A stretch of 64,000 nucleotides of DNA from Opitutaceae bacterium (GTDB lineage Bacteria > Verrucomicrobiota > Verrucomicrobiia > Opitutales > Opitutaceae). Shown one piece after another: positions 41,493 through 50,532 of this stretch. A model generated the notes under the pieces. That model saw only the letters and a list, made by a program, of their open reading frames with translations, was not told the origin of the DNA and did not search any database. Position 1 is the first letter of the stretch. Each line of letters opens with the position of its first letter. Position numbers and translations under genes: made by a program. The DNA lies in the NCBI GenBank assembly GCA_005799525.1, contig SYGN01000290.1, positions 1-64,000 of the forward strand, written 5' to 3'.

Positions 41493-41777
41493 AGGAGGTA
41501 GCAAGAGTGGGCGAGTTTGACCCGAGGGCAAGCCGGCGAGGAGCCAGCGGCGGTAGGTAACTCACCGCGTGGGGTTGGCGAGGCCAGAGGCGGCGAAGAG
41601 CGTGGGGAGCGTGCGGGACGAGACTGACGGGTTGAGTAGGGAGCGATGAGAGGAGCGCGCGCGGGGTCTTCCGCCACGCCTACCTGCGAGCGGGTGCGCC
41701 GCTCAACCGAGCGTAAGGCGAAGTGAGCGAGCCGTGTCGTCATAAATCAAGTACACCGCACTCTGCGGGTTGATGCC

Positions 41778-42383
41778 TCAGCGAGCCAAGTCGTAGAGGG
41801 CGTAGCCCGCGAAGAGGTTCGGAAGCGCACGGCAGGGGGAGTGCCAGTCGCCGGCGAGGTGGGCGCGGCGGGCGATGTGGATTTTCTTCGCGGCGCAAAA
41901 ATGTTCAAAGTCGGCGATCGTCACCGGATTCGCAGGACGGCTCTCGAACCATTCGGTCGTGTAGACGGGGTTCCGCAATTTTCGTCCGCGCAGGAGCATA
42001 TCGACGCGGTTTTTCCAGAAGCCGTGGTTCACGAAGCCGACCGTCAGGGCGCGGCCGACGCGGAGTGCTTCGGTGATGACGGCCGTGGGGTCGCCGAGTT
42101 CGTGGACGGTGCGGGAGCAGATGACGCGGTCGAAATGTTTGTCGGGAAAGGCCGCCATGAATTCCGTCATGTCGCCTTGATAGGCCGCGAGACCGCGGCG
42201 GACACAGGTGGTGATTTTCGCGAGCTCGAGGTCCACTCCGACGGCGGAGACTTTTTTCGTTTGCACGAGGTAGTCGAGGAGTACGCCGGGACCACAGCCG
42301 AGGTCGAGGACGCGGGTGTTGGGCTCCACCCAGTCACCGATGATCTCCATGTCGACCGTGCGTTTTTCGACGAGTTTGGTCAT
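41778..42383 (-). CDS. metW: MetW methionine biosynthesis protein
   Basis: A 201-residue methyltransferase-fold protein. MEIIGDWVEPNTRVLDLGCGPG and CSRTVHELGDPTAVITEALRV are MetW-like, as is GFVNHGFWKNR. MetW is needed with MetX for homoserine acylation in many proteobacteria. It follows metX by 141 bases on the same strand, a standard pairing. Confidence 0.93.
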   Translation of the reverse strand: MTKLVEKRTVDMEIIGDWVEPNTRVLDLGCGPGVLLDYLVQTKKVSAVGVDLELAKITTCVRRGLAAYQGDMTEFMAAFPDKHFDRVICSRTVHELGDPTAVITEALRVGRALTVGFVNHGFWKNRVDMLLRGRKLRNPVYTTEWFESRPANPVTIADFEHFCAAKKIHIARRAHLAGDWHSPCRALPNLFAGYALYDLAR

Positions 42384-42524
42384 GGCAGGGAAAACCGGAC
42401 GGAGCAGGGCCCCACGGAACTCACGGGAAAAAATGTGGCGGAGATGGAGGGGGAAACGCGAAAGGGACGAAGGCGGACCACTCGCTGGCGCTCGCGGCTA
42501 CGGGGGACGGCGGGAGGTGTGCGG

Positions 42525-43730
42525 TCAGATCGCATAGTCGAAGACGTAGGGTTGGTCGCGTTCGATCCAGGCGCGGACGAGGCCGTAGAGTTCCTCGGAT
42601 TCGAGCAGGAACGAATCGTGGCCGAGATCAGTGGAGAGTTCGGCGTAACTGGCGCGTTTGCCGGCACGCAGGAGCGCGAGAGTGAGCTGGCGATTTTGCT
42701 CGGGAGGGAAGAGCCAGTCGCTGGTGAAACCGACGATGAGGGTCTCGGCCTCGACGGCAGCGAAGGCCTGCTCGAGCGTGCCGTGGGCGTGGGCGAGATC
42801 GAACTGGTCGAGGGCGCGGGTGATGTAGAGATACGAGTTGGCGTCGAAGCGGTTGATAAAACTCTGGCCCTGGTGGCGCAGGTAGCCCTCGACTTCGAAC
42901 TGAACGTCGAAGGTGTAGGCGTCGCCGTTGGCGGTGTTTTTTTTGCGGCGGCCAAACTTGCGGTCCATCGACGCATCGGAGACGTAGGTGATGTGGGCCA
43001 TCATGCGCGCGATCGCGAGGCCGACGCGCGGGCCGGCGTCTTTGGTGTAGTCGCCGCGGTTCCAGGCGGGATCTTGCATGATGGCCTGGCGGCCGACCTC
43101 GTTGAAGGCGATGGCTTGGGCGCTCTCGCGGCCCGTGGTGGCCATGCCGAGGACGCGGCGCGTGAAGCGCGGGTAATCGGTTGCGAAGCGTAGGGCTAAC
43201 ATGCCGCCCATTGAGCCGCCGATGACGCCGTGGAGTTCGACGATACCGAGGTGGTCGAGGAGGAGTTTCTGGGCGCGAACCATGTCGCCGATGGTGACGA
43301 AGGGAAATAAAATGCCGTAAGGGCGGCCGGTTTCGGGGTTGGACGAGGAAGGGCCGGTGGACCCCTGGCAGCCGCCGAGGACGTTGGCGCAGACGACGAA
43401 GAAGCGGCGGGTGTCGACGGCTTTGCCGGGGCCGATGAGGTTGTTCCACCAGCCGGGTTTTTTGTCGGCAGGAGTGTGCCAACCGGCGCAGTGGTGATCG
43501 CCGCTGAGGGCATGGCAAATGAGGACGGCGTTGTCGCGGGTGGCGTTCAGCGTGCCGTAGGTTTCGTAGCGGAGCTGGAAACCGGAAATGCTTTGGCCGC
43601 TGCGGAAGGAGAACGGTTGCGCGTAGATGAAATCGCGGGGCGATACGAGGCCGACCTCGCCGGGCGCGAGGTGCCGCGGCGTGGTTTCCGCGCCGGGTGC
43701 GGATGGCAACGTGTCGATGTCGTCGGTCAT
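42525..43730 (-). CDS. metX: Homoserine O-acyltransferase MetX
   Basis: A 401-residue alpha/beta-hydrolase. Nucleophile Ser173 is in GVIGGSMGGM; the Asp/His partners are in GFTSDWLFPP and STDLGHDSFL. It activates homoserine for methionine synthesis. Whether acetyl- or succinyl-CoA is used cannot be told by eye. I looked in the 126 bases upstream for SAM riboswitch consensus and found none. Confidence 0.94.
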   Translation of the reverse strand: MTDDIDTLPSAPGAETTPRHLAPGEVGLVSPRDFIYAQPFSFRSGQSISGFQLRYETYGTLNATRDNAVLICHALSGDHHCAGWHTPADKKPGWWNNLIGPGKAVDTRRFFVVCANVLGGCQGSTGPSSSNPETGRPYGILFPFVTIGDMVRAQKLLLDHLGIVELHGVIGGSMGGMLALRFATDYPRFTRRVLGMATTGRESAQAIAFNEVGRQAIMQDPAWNRGDYTKDAGPRVGLAIARMMAHITYVSDASMDRKFGRRKKNTANGDAYTFDVQFEVEGYLRHQGQSFINRFDANSYLYITRALDQFDLAHAHGTLEQAFAAVEAETLIVGFTSDWLFPPEQNRQLTLALLRAGKRASYAELSTDLGHDSFLLESEELYGLVRAWIERDQPYVFDYAI

Positions 43731-43856
43731 CGGGGGGTGAGAACCAACCCGCAGTAGGTCGGCGACGCAAGGGAGCCGCGGGGTTATGACGCGGGGGGGG
43801 CGGAGGTAAACCGGTGGTTACCCGAACGGGAACAGGGCGCTCGATGGGGTGAGGAG

Positions 43857-44006
43857 CTAAGCCGTATCGATGCCGTTGAGAGCGAAGCGTTGAGAGCTGA
43901 AAGCGCGATCTCCAGCGCTGAAATGCGCGCGACCACGCGTGGATACCAGATTCACCGTTTGGTTTTGCTCTCAGCTCTTGGCTCTCGACTGAATTTCTAC
44001 GGCTGA
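43857..44006. repeat. About 150-bp interspersed palindromic element, copy 2 (downstream of yebC)
   Basis: CTAAGCCGT on the left and ACGGCTGAG on the right form the ends. It shares the 24-base identical core (43921-43944) with copy 1 at 23771-23794, and carries GTTGAG-type motifs on both arms. It ends 17 bases from the yebC stop. The 292-base gap 43731-44022 holds no gene. Confidence 0.85.
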
Positions 44007-44022
44007 GTGGGCTGCGGGGCGA

Positions 44023-44775
44023 TCACGCCTGCGCGGCGGCGCTGAGCGATTCGTCCATCTCTTCGTTGGAGAACACATGCTGGACATCGTCGAGCTCATC
44101 GAGGTCGTCGTGGAGCTGTACGAGGGACCTCGCGAGAGGGAGGTCGGTCACGGGGACGGTCGTCACGGGGATGTAGGCGATTTCGGAGCTGTCGGGCTTG
44201 AGCCTTTGTTGCTCGAGAGCGTGGGCGACCTTATCAAAACTGTGGATACCGCAGCGGATTTCGTAGCCCTGCTCGCTGGTGAGGATGTCGTCGGCGCCGG
44301 CTGCGAGGGCGATTTCCATGAGGGCGTCTTCTCCGATTTTTCCCTGCGCGACGAGAAATTGGCCGGCGTGCAGAAACTGAAACGACACGGCGCCGGTGCT
44401 GGCGAGGTTGCCGTCATGGCGGGCGAAGGCGGCGCGGATATCTTTCGCGGCGCGGGTTTTATTGTCGGTGGTGGCTTGCACGACGAAGGCGACGCCGCCG
44501 GGGCCGTAGCCCTCGGAGGTGATTTCTTCGTAGATGACGCCGGGGATTTCGCCGGTGCCCTTCTTGATGGCGCGGTCGACGTTTTCGGCGGGCATGTTGG
44601 CTTCGCGGGCCTTGAGCATGAGGGTGCGGAGGCGGGCGTTGCCGTCGGGATCGCCGCCGCCAGATTTGGCGGCGAGGGTGAGATCACGGGAGATGCAAGA
44701 GAAGACTTTGCCGCGCCGGGAGTCGGTGACGGCCTTGAGCCGTTTCACCTTGGACCACTTGTTGTGTTTGGCCAC
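44023..44775 (-). CDS. YebC/PmpR-family protein
   Basis: A 250-residue YebC/TACO1-type protein: MAKHNKWSKVKRLKAVTDSRRGKVFS, ENVDRAIKKGTGE and YEEITSEGYGPGGVAFVV are the family signatures. Homologues act as transcription regulators or relieve ribosome stalling at prolines. A GTTGAG-type repeat (44783-44810) sits in its leader. Downstream of yidC on the same strand. Confidence 0.94.
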   Translation of the reverse strand: MAKHNKWSKVKRLKAVTDSRRGKVFSCISRDLTLAAKSGGGDPDGNARLRTLMLKAREANMPAENVDRAIKKGTGEIPGVIYEEITSEGYGPGGVAFVVQATTDNKTRAAKDIRAAFARHDGNLASTGAVSFQFLHAGQFLVAQGKIGEDALMEIALAAGADDILTSEQGYEIRCGIHSFDKVAHALEQQRLKPDSSEIAYIPVTTVPVTDLPLARSLVQLHDDLDELDDVQHVFSNEEMDESLSAAAQA

Positions 44776-44782
44776 CGGACGA

Positions 44783-44810
44783 CGTTGAGAGCTGAGGGTT
44801 GAGCGTTGAG
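44783..44810. repeat. GTTGAG-type interspersed motif before yebC
   Basis: Four near-tandem units including GTTGAGAGCTGAGGGTTGAG, eight bases upstream of the yebC ATG. Same family as the copies at 6346-6368 and 50485-50506. Confidence 0.65.
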
Positions 44811-44867
44811 CGCCGGAGATCGAACGCGACGAAGGTCCGAGAGGCGGCCCGCCGATGAGCAGCGGTC

Positions 44868-46682
44868 CTACTTCTTCTTCGGCGTCACGTTTTTCACGGG
44901 CTTGCCGCCGGGGCTGACCGTGGCAACGTCGGGGGTGAGGGGTTCGTCTTTCATGCGGTTGATCACGAGCTGTTGGATGATCGTGAAGAGGCCGTTGACG
45001 GTGGAGTAGAGGGAGAGGGCGCAGGAGAAGGTGTAGCAGAAGAGCGTGAAGATGATCGGCATGAACTGCATCATCTTGGCTTGGGCGGGGTCCATGGAAG
45101 GCGTCGGGGTGAGACGCATTTGGAAGACCATAGTGGCGCCCATGAGCAGGGGCATGATATTGATCGGCAGGCCGAAGACGTGGCCGATCGTGTCGCTGGC
45201 GGCGAGGTCGGTAGCCCAGAGGAAGGGCGAGAAGCGCAGCTCGGCCGTGCTCTGGAGCATGGTGAAGAAGCCCATGAAAAACGGGATCGTAATGAGAATG
45301 GGGAGACAGCCGCCGACGGGATTTACCTTGTTAGTCTTGAACAGCGCCATGGTGGCTTCCTGCTGCTTGCGAGGGTTGTCTTTGTATTTTTCCCGGACGA
45401 CCTGGAGTTCGGGTTGGAGTTTCGCCATCCGCTTAGCGGACTTGGAGGCGGCGAGAGTGAAGGGCACAAAGATGATCTTGAGCGTGAGCGTGGTGAGGAT
45501 GATCGCGATGCCCCAGTTATCAGAGAGGCCGTGGATCCACGTCATCAGCGTGAGGAGGATTTGGCTGAAATATTTAAAGAAGCCGAAGTCCATGACCTTG
45601 TCTTGGTCGGCCTTGAAAATCCCAGCTTGGGCGAGCCGCGCGTATTCTTTCGGACCGACGTAAAGGCTGGAGGCGAGTTTCACCTCGGCATTGGGCTCGA
45701 GGGCTTTCACGTCGAATTGAGCGTAGCCGGCCACGCCATAGGCGGAGGGATTGTCGTCGGGCAGGTCGGCGAGCAGTTTGACGCGGCGAGTCACCAAGCC
45801 GGCGGCGGGTTCGTCGGGCGTGAGGATGGCGGTGAAGAACTGATTCTTGACGGCGGCCCAAGTGAGCAGACCAGGGCTGGTGACGGAGGACTTGGAGTCG
45901 TGGGAGCCGATCCCGAAAAAGCCGCTGCTCGATTCAAGTTCGGAGCGTAGAATGAAGTGCTGGCTTTCGGCGCTAGAGTAGCCGGTGGAGAGTTGGAGGC
46001 CCGGGTCGTCTTTGCCAGTTGGGGCAGAGGTGCCGAGCGCGAGCGCGATCTTCATGGGCGCGGCGGGCTTGTCGGAGACGTTGCGAATCGTCGTCTCGTG
46101 GCGCAGTTGATACGGGTCGGTCTTGTCGCTCTCGTCCGGAGGCAAGGTGTAACGGCGGGTGACTTCGAGGCGGCCGTCGAGGACGGCGCGGTAGACGACT
46201 TCCGAGGAAGATTGCGAAACACGTTCGAAGCGGGAGCTGCGGTCGAGGCCAGGAAAGTCGACGAACGCGAGCATGGGGTCGGCGTGCAGCTCGTTAAAAA
46301 TGAAGGGAGTGGAGCCGTCCAGCTCGGCGGGGTAGATCAGGCGGTCCTTCGCGTCGCGTTTTTTCAGGGCCACGTCGCGGATGGCGCCACCGGAATCGGT
46401 GAAGTGCACTTCAATGTAGCTGTTGCTCAACGTGGTGACCTTGGCGGTGGAGGAGTCGGCGCGCGCGGCGGCGAACGCGGGGTTGACCGCCGATGCAGGG
46501 GCCGACGTGGGCGCGGTGTTGGCCGCAGACGCGTTGGCGTCGCCGGTGGCTGTGCCGGCTGGGGCGCTGGCGGCGGGCGCCGGGCGCGGTGGGGGCGGAG
46601 GAGCGGATTGCTGCATCCAAAACATGAAGGCGATGGCGGCGGCGATGAGGGCCACGCCGATGACGGTATTCTTTTTGTCCAT
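44868..46682 (-). CDS. yidC: Membrane protein insertase YidC
   Basis: A 604-residue YidC of the Gram-negative type: N-terminal helix (MDKKNTVIGVALIAAAIAF), a proline/alanine-rich linker (25-75), a large periplasmic beta-domain (about 80-360), and five C-terminal helices including WGIAIILTTLTLKIIFVPFT and GCLPILITIPFFMGFFTML. It inserts inner-membrane proteins. ATG 46682 is chosen because the first helix follows at once. Part of the rpmH-rnpA-yidD-yidC cluster. Confidence 0.96.
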   Translation of the reverse strand: MDKKNTVIGVALIAAAIAFMFWMQQSAPPPPPRPAPAASAPAGTATGDANASAANTAPTSAPASAVNPAFAAARADSSTAKVTTLSNSYIEVHFTDSGGAIRDVALKKRDAKDRLIYPAELDGSTPFIFNELHADPMLAFVDFPGLDRSSRFERVSQSSSEVVYRAVLDGRLEVTRRYTLPPDESDKTDPYQLRHETTIRNVSDKPAAPMKIALALGTSAPTGKDDPGLQLSTGYSSAESQHFILRSELESSSGFFGIGSHDSKSSVTSPGLLTWAAVKNQFFTAILTPDEPAAGLVTRRVKLLADLPDDNPSAYGVAGYAQFDVKALEPNAEVKLASSLYVGPKEYARLAQAGIFKADQDKVMDFGFFKYFSQILLTLMTWIHGLSDNWGIAIILTTLTLKIIFVPFTLAASKSAKRMAKLQPELQVVREKYKDNPRKQQEATMALFKTNKVNPVGGCLPILITIPFFMGFFTMLQSTAELRFSPFLWATDLAASDTIGHVFGLPINIMPLLMGATMVFQMRLTPTPSMDPAQAKMMQFMPIIFTLFCYTFSCALSLYSTVNGLFTIIQQLVINRMKDEPLTPDVATVSPGGKPVKNVTPKKK

Positions 46683-46788
46683 TACGAGAAAGTGGTGAAG
46701 GAGGGCGGCGCGTGAGGCGCGGTGCAGGCGAGAGGGAGGAATGGAGAGATCGAGAGACGGAGAGAGGCGGAGCGTCAGCGTGGTCAGC

Positions 46789-47097
46789 TTAGGCCGTGAT
46801 GCGGGTGCAACGGGGAGTGCGCCGGGGTGGCACCGGATCGTGGCCGCCGGGGTGCAACGGGGTGCACTTGAGTAGGCGGACGACGGTGAGCGCGGCGCCG
46901 ATGAGTGCACCGCGTTCGCGCACGGCATCGGCGGCGTAGTGGGAGCAGGTCGGGGAAAACCGACAGCCGAAGGACGGACCAAACAGCACGGGCAACGCGG
47001 GCGAGAGAATGCGTTGGTAAAGTGTGATCAGCAGGAGCAGCGCGTGCTCGGGGAGGCGCACGCAGACACGAAAAAGGGAAAAAATGCGCGCGCTCAT
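46789..47097 (-). CDS. yidD: YidD membrane insertion efficiency factor
   Basis: A 102-residue protein with the YidD core: LLLITLYQRILSPALP, GCRFSPTCSHYAADAV and LLKCTPLHPGGHDPVP. Conserved cysteines are present. It helps YidC-dependent insertion at the inner membrane. Its ATG overlaps the rnpA stop in ATGA. Confidence 0.94.
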   Translation of the reverse strand: MSARIFSLFRVCVRLPEHALLLLITLYQRILSPALPVLFGPSFGCRFSPTCSHYAADAVRERGALIGAALTVVRLLKCTPLHPGGHDPVPPRRTPRCTRITA

Positions 47098-47483
47098 GCG
47101 GCGGGCGGGGCGGGCGGGCGGGGCGGGGGGATTTGGGCGCAGGCGTCGGAGAATTTTTTCGCGAGCTCAGGGATTGGCAGGTGTTGGGTTGCCGCGCGGG
47201 CGATGAGCATCAGGTCACAACCCGACGGCACGAGGTGTTGGTGCTGGCGAAACGTCTCTCGGAGGCGTCGTTTGGCGCGGTTGCGGCGGACGGCGTTGCC
47301 GACGGCAGCGGTTGAAGCGATGACACAGACGCGCGGCAAGTCCGGAGCGACCGTGAGGTCAGGCGCAATGTCGCGGTGCTTCCACCACACGGTGAACGCG
47401 CGGCAATCGACACGGCGACCCTGTTCGCGGACGACGCGGATGTCGCTCTGGCGGCGCAGGTGCTGCTCAGGGCGGAAACGCAT
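47094..47483 (-). CDS. rnpA: Ribonuclease P protein component
   Basis: A 129-residue RNase P protein. The signature RNRAKRRLRETF (RNR motif) and the N-terminal RFRPEQHLRRQSDI are clear; the C-terminus is proline-rich. It assists tRNA 5' maturation. ATG 47483 is preferred; GTG 47522 would add 13 residues. It lies between rpmH and yidD, the classic order. Confidence 0.94.
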   Translation of the reverse strand: MRFRPEQHLRRQSDIRVVREQGRRVDCRAFTVWWKHRDIAPDLTVAPDLPRVCVIASTAAVGNAVRRNRAKRRLRETFRQHQHLVPSGCDLMLIARAATQHLPIPELAKKFSDACAQIPPPRPPAPPAA

Positions 47484-47561
47484 GAGGGCGTGGCTCGGCG
47501 AGCGCGCGTCACTGGGGCCCACTCGCTGGGGCGGGTGGCGACGGACGAAAGCCGGCTGGGC

Positions 47562-47699
47562 TTAGACGACCGTCAGGCGCTTGCGACCTTTGAGGCGTCG
47601 GGCGCGGATGACTTTGCGTCCGCCGGGAGTGGCCATGCGGGCGCGATAACCGATCTTGCGGGCGCGTTTCTTACGGTGTGGGCGGAATGTTGGTTGCAT
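47562..47699 (-). CDS. rpmH: Ribosomal protein L34
   Basis: A 45-residue protein: [19 protein letters not shown] and [19 protein letters not shown] match L34. The frame is open far upstream, but L34 proteins begin at this methionine. First gene of the rpmH-rnpA-yidD-yidC unit. Confidence 0.97.
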   Translation of the reverse strand: MQPTFRPHRKKRARKIGYRARMATPGGRKVIRARRLKGRKRLTVV

Positions 47700-48500
47700 G
47701 GCTTTTGTACAAAAAGAGAGCGGAAACTGTCGGACGCGGCAGGGGGTGTCAAGGGCGGCGTTTGTTTGGTCGCTTTTTTGATCGTTTCCACGGGGTGTCA
47801 AAGTCATCGGAGGGGAGCTTTGGCGCTGGTGAGGTGTCGACGGCAAGCGACTGAGGCGGAGCGGGGCCACGGCGGAGCACGGGGCGAAGGACGCCATCAA
47901 AGGTGCTCGGAGCAACGCGCGGAGCGATTTTGGCGCGGTGCGGCGCACGTGGACAAAGCGCCGTCACGAACGGCGCGGGGCAGCTCCCATGAAACAGCTG
48001 CTTTTTGAAGAGGCTACATGGGATGAAAAAGAGGAGTGGGTTTATGCGTGACGAGAGTGATCCAATCCGCGACGGCCCGAAGGGTGAACAAGGTTGAGTA
48101 AACTCCCATACGGGGTCGGCACGACTGCCTAAATTAGTGTCCATTTTTTCGAGGTAAGCCCAGTTCCGGCTGACCGAGGTGGGGTGGGCTGGGGGCGCGG
48201 AGGGAAGCGTGAGGTGCAGGGATAAGTCTTCCTATCGAAGAGCGGCCGATGCACGTGGCGACCGGTATTTTTTCGGACGGTCATCTTTTGGCCGAAGTGG
48301 GGACGGTCTCACTTAGACCGGACTCTCCGTGCCCGGGGGGAATTCGCACGGATGTCGTCGGGCGGGATGCACCGAAAGTGCGCCGCCAAGCGACGGGAAA
48401 CGGACGACGGGGAGCGAGATTAGGAGCGGCACGCCCGCCGCCCGACGGACGACGGACGCGGGAGATCAGAAACGACACGCCGACGAGCGGCAGCCCTACC
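47700..48500. other. Long gene-free region upstream of rpmH
   Basis: About 800 bases between rpmH and the thrS terminator with no supportable protein gene. It contains TTGACA-like boxes on the minus strand at 47747-47752 and 47796-47801, both followed by CCCC (a repeated TTGACACCCC), which may include the rpmH promoter. A stem TCCGTGC/GCACGGA lies near 48325-48355, and a GACGG-rich stretch near 48400-48460. No convincing DnaA-box cluster, tmRNA, SRP or RNase P RNA was found by eye. Confidence 0.4.
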
Positions 48501-48531
48501 CAAAAAATTCACCCCCCGAGGTGAGGGGGGC
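48501..48531 (-). terminator. Terminator downstream of thrS
   Basis: On the minus strand, CCCCCC (48530-48525) and GGGGGG (48517-48512) pair around a seven-base loop, followed by TGAATTTTTT. It starts 15 bases after the thrS stop. Confidence 0.75.
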
Positions 48532-48545
48532 GCACCGGCCCGGTC

Positions 48546-50465
48546 TCACGCGTTTTTCTTGTCCGGCAGAGCGCGGGTCGAAACTTCGGTTTTCAGTTTC
48601 GCAACGAACGCGTCGAGCGAGATCACGCCCTCGTCGCCCCGAGCGCGACTGCGGACGGACACACTTTGCGTCTCAGCTTCCCTATAGCCCATGACGAGTG
48701 TGTAGGGGACCTTGTCGAGTTCGGCGCGGCGGATCTTGCCGCCGAGTTTGTCGGAGTGTTCGTCGATGGTGGCGCGGAAACCCTCGGCCTTGAGGCGAGT
48801 GAGAAACGCGCGCGCGTAGTCGTTGAGATTGTCGCTGATGGGGACGAGGCGCACCTGTTCGGGCGCGAGCCAGGCGGGGAAGTCGCCACCGAAGTGCTCG
48901 ATCAGGACGCCGCAGAAACGCTCCATCGAGCCGAAGGGCGCGCGGTGGATCATGACGGGGCGGTGCTTGGCGTTGTCGGCGCCAATATAGCTGAGGTCGA
49001 AGCGCACCGGGAGTACATAGTCCACCTGCACGGTGCCGAGCTGCCATTCGCGGCCGATCACGTCCTTGATGACGAAGTCGATCTTGGGTCCGTAGAACGC
49101 GGCCTCGCCGGGCTCCTCAGTGAACGGCACGCAGAGGGATTTTGCGGCTTCGCGGCAGGCGGCTTCGGCTTTGTCCCATTGTTCGGGGTTGCCGGCAAAT
49201 TTCTTGCCGTCGGGATCGCGGAGGCCGACGCGCACGCGATAATCGGTCATGCCGAGGGTGGTGAGAACGACCTTGACGAGGGCGAGACAGCCGAGGACTT
49301 CGGCGGCGACCTGTTCCTCGGTGCAGAAGAGATGGGCGTCGTCTTGGGTGAAGCCGCGGACGCGGGTCATGCCGTTGAGCTCGCCGGATTGCTCCCAGCG
49401 ATAAACCGTGCCGAACTCGGCGAGGCGTACGGGGAGGTCTCTGTAACTGTGCGGCTGGGACGCGAAAATTTTGATGTGATGCGGGCAGTTCATCGGTTTC
49501 AGCATGAAACCGTTGAGGAGCTTGTCGTCGGGCAGCACACGGTCGGGTGAGATGGTTTCCTTGCCGGTCCGAGCATTGATCTGCGCGGCTAGTTGGGCGG
49601 ACACGCCATCAAGGCGCGCAAAGGCTTCGGCGCAGGAGCAGCCTTCACTGAGGGCTTTCGCGAGCGACTCGTTTTCGAAAACCGGCGGGAACTGCGACTC
49701 CTTGTAAAAAGGGAAGTGGCCGGAAGTTTTGTAGAGTTCGAGCTTACCGATGTGCGGCGTGAAGACCTGCGAGTAGCCCTGCTTGCGGAGCTCGCCACCG
49801 ATGAAATCCTGCAGCTCCTGGCGGATGATGGAGCCATTGGGCGTCCAGAGGATGAGGCCCTGGCCGACGTCTTCGTCGATGTGAAAAAGTTTTAGTTCCT
49901 TGCCGAGTTTGCGGTGGTCGCGGGCCTTGGCCTGCTCGGTGCGCTCGAGATGTTGGGCGAGTTCGTCCTTCGTCGGAAACGCCGTGCCGTAGATGCGTTG
50001 GAGCTGCTTGTTCTTCTCATCGCCACGGTGATACGCGCCGGCGATGGAAAGGAGTTTGAAGGCTTTTAGCTTGGACGAGTAGCGCACGTGCGTGCCGGCG
50101 CAGAGATCCAAGAACTCGCCGTTTTGGTAAAACGAAATCTTCTCCCCCTCGGGGATGTCGGCGAGACGGCCGAGTTTGTAGCGCTCTTGGCCGCGCGACT
50201 TGATGATCTCGACGGCTTCCTCGCGGGAGACTTCTTTGCGGTCGAAGCGCTGGTTTTCATCGGCGACCTTCTTCATCTCGGCCTCGAGTTTTACGAGGTC
50301 ATCGGCGGTGAGTTTGTGGTCGAGATCGATGTCGTAGTAGAACCCGGCGTCCGTGGGCGGACCGATGTCGAGCTTGGCATCAGGGAAGATGCGGAGAATG
50401 GCGGTCGCGAGGATGTGCGAGGCCGAGTGGCGGAGTTCTTCGAGAGGAGACATGACGTGGGACAT
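48546..50465 (-). CDS. thrS: Threonyl-tRNA synthetase lacking TGS domain
   Basis: A 639-residue class II synthetase. The N-terminus begins directly in the editing domain (HSASHILATAIL 13-24, with the HxxxH motif), so the usual 60-residue TGS domain is missing. The catalytic core has KPMNCPHH (323-330, zinc-binding Cys327), VYRWEQSGELNGMTRVRGF and IHRAPFGS. Between the FENES segment (263-267) and NCPHH there is an extra stretch of about 50 residues (EGCSCAEAFARLDG...). The anticodon-binding domain is normal. ATG 50465 is chosen; ATG 50453 is an alternative. A longer upstream frame is rejected because it runs through an interspersed repeat. Confidence 0.93.
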   Translation of the reverse strand: MSHVMSPLEELRHSASHILATAILRIFPDAKLDIGPPTDAGFYYDIDLDHKLTADDLVKLEAEMKKVADENQRFDRKEVSREEAVEIIKSRGQERYKLGRLADIPEGEKISFYQNGEFLDLCAGTHVRYSSKLKAFKLLSIAGAYHRGDEKNKQLQRIYGTAFPTKDELAQHLERTEQAKARDHRKLGKELKLFHIDEDVGQGLILWTPNGSIIRQELQDFIGGELRKQGYSQVFTPHIGKLELYKTSGHFPFYKESQFPPVFENESLAKALSEGCSCAEAFARLDGVSAQLAAQINARTGKETISPDRVLPDDKLLNGFMLKPMNCPHHIKIFASQPHSYRDLPVRLAEFGTVYRWEQSGELNGMTRVRGFTQDDAHLFCTEEQVAAEVLGCLALVKVVLTTLGMTDYRVRVGLRDPDGKKFAGNPEQWDKAEAACREAAKSLCVPFTEEPGEAAFYGPKIDFVIKDVIGREWQLGTVQVDYVLPVRFDLSYIGADNAKHRPVMIHRAPFGSMERFCGVLIEHFGGDFPAWLAPEQVRLVPISDNLNDYARAFLTRLKAEGFRATIDEHSDKLGGKIRRAELDKVPYTLVMGYREAETQSVSVRSRARGDEGVISLDAFVAKLKTEVSTRALPDKKNA

Positions 50466-50484
50466 AGCGGGAAGGGGAGGAAAA

Positions 50485-50506
50485 GTTGAGAGCTGAGAGT
50501 TGAGCG
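50485..50506. repeat. GTTGAG-type interspersed motif between cysS and thrS
   Basis: GTTGAGAGCTGAGAGTTGAG lies 20 bases upstream of the thrS ATG, same family as at 44783-44810. Confidence 0.65.
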
Positions 50507-50532
50507 CAGACAATCCAGGAGCGAAAGGCAGA

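Noticed and set aside
43731-43856. Possible SAM riboswitch in front of metX
   Set aside because: No SAM-I, SAM-II or SAH consensus could be recognised on the minus strand.
47700-48500. oriC, RNase P RNA, SRP RNA or tmRNA in the gene-free block
   Set aside because: No cluster of DnaA boxes and none of the conserved RNA core motifs were seen on either strand.
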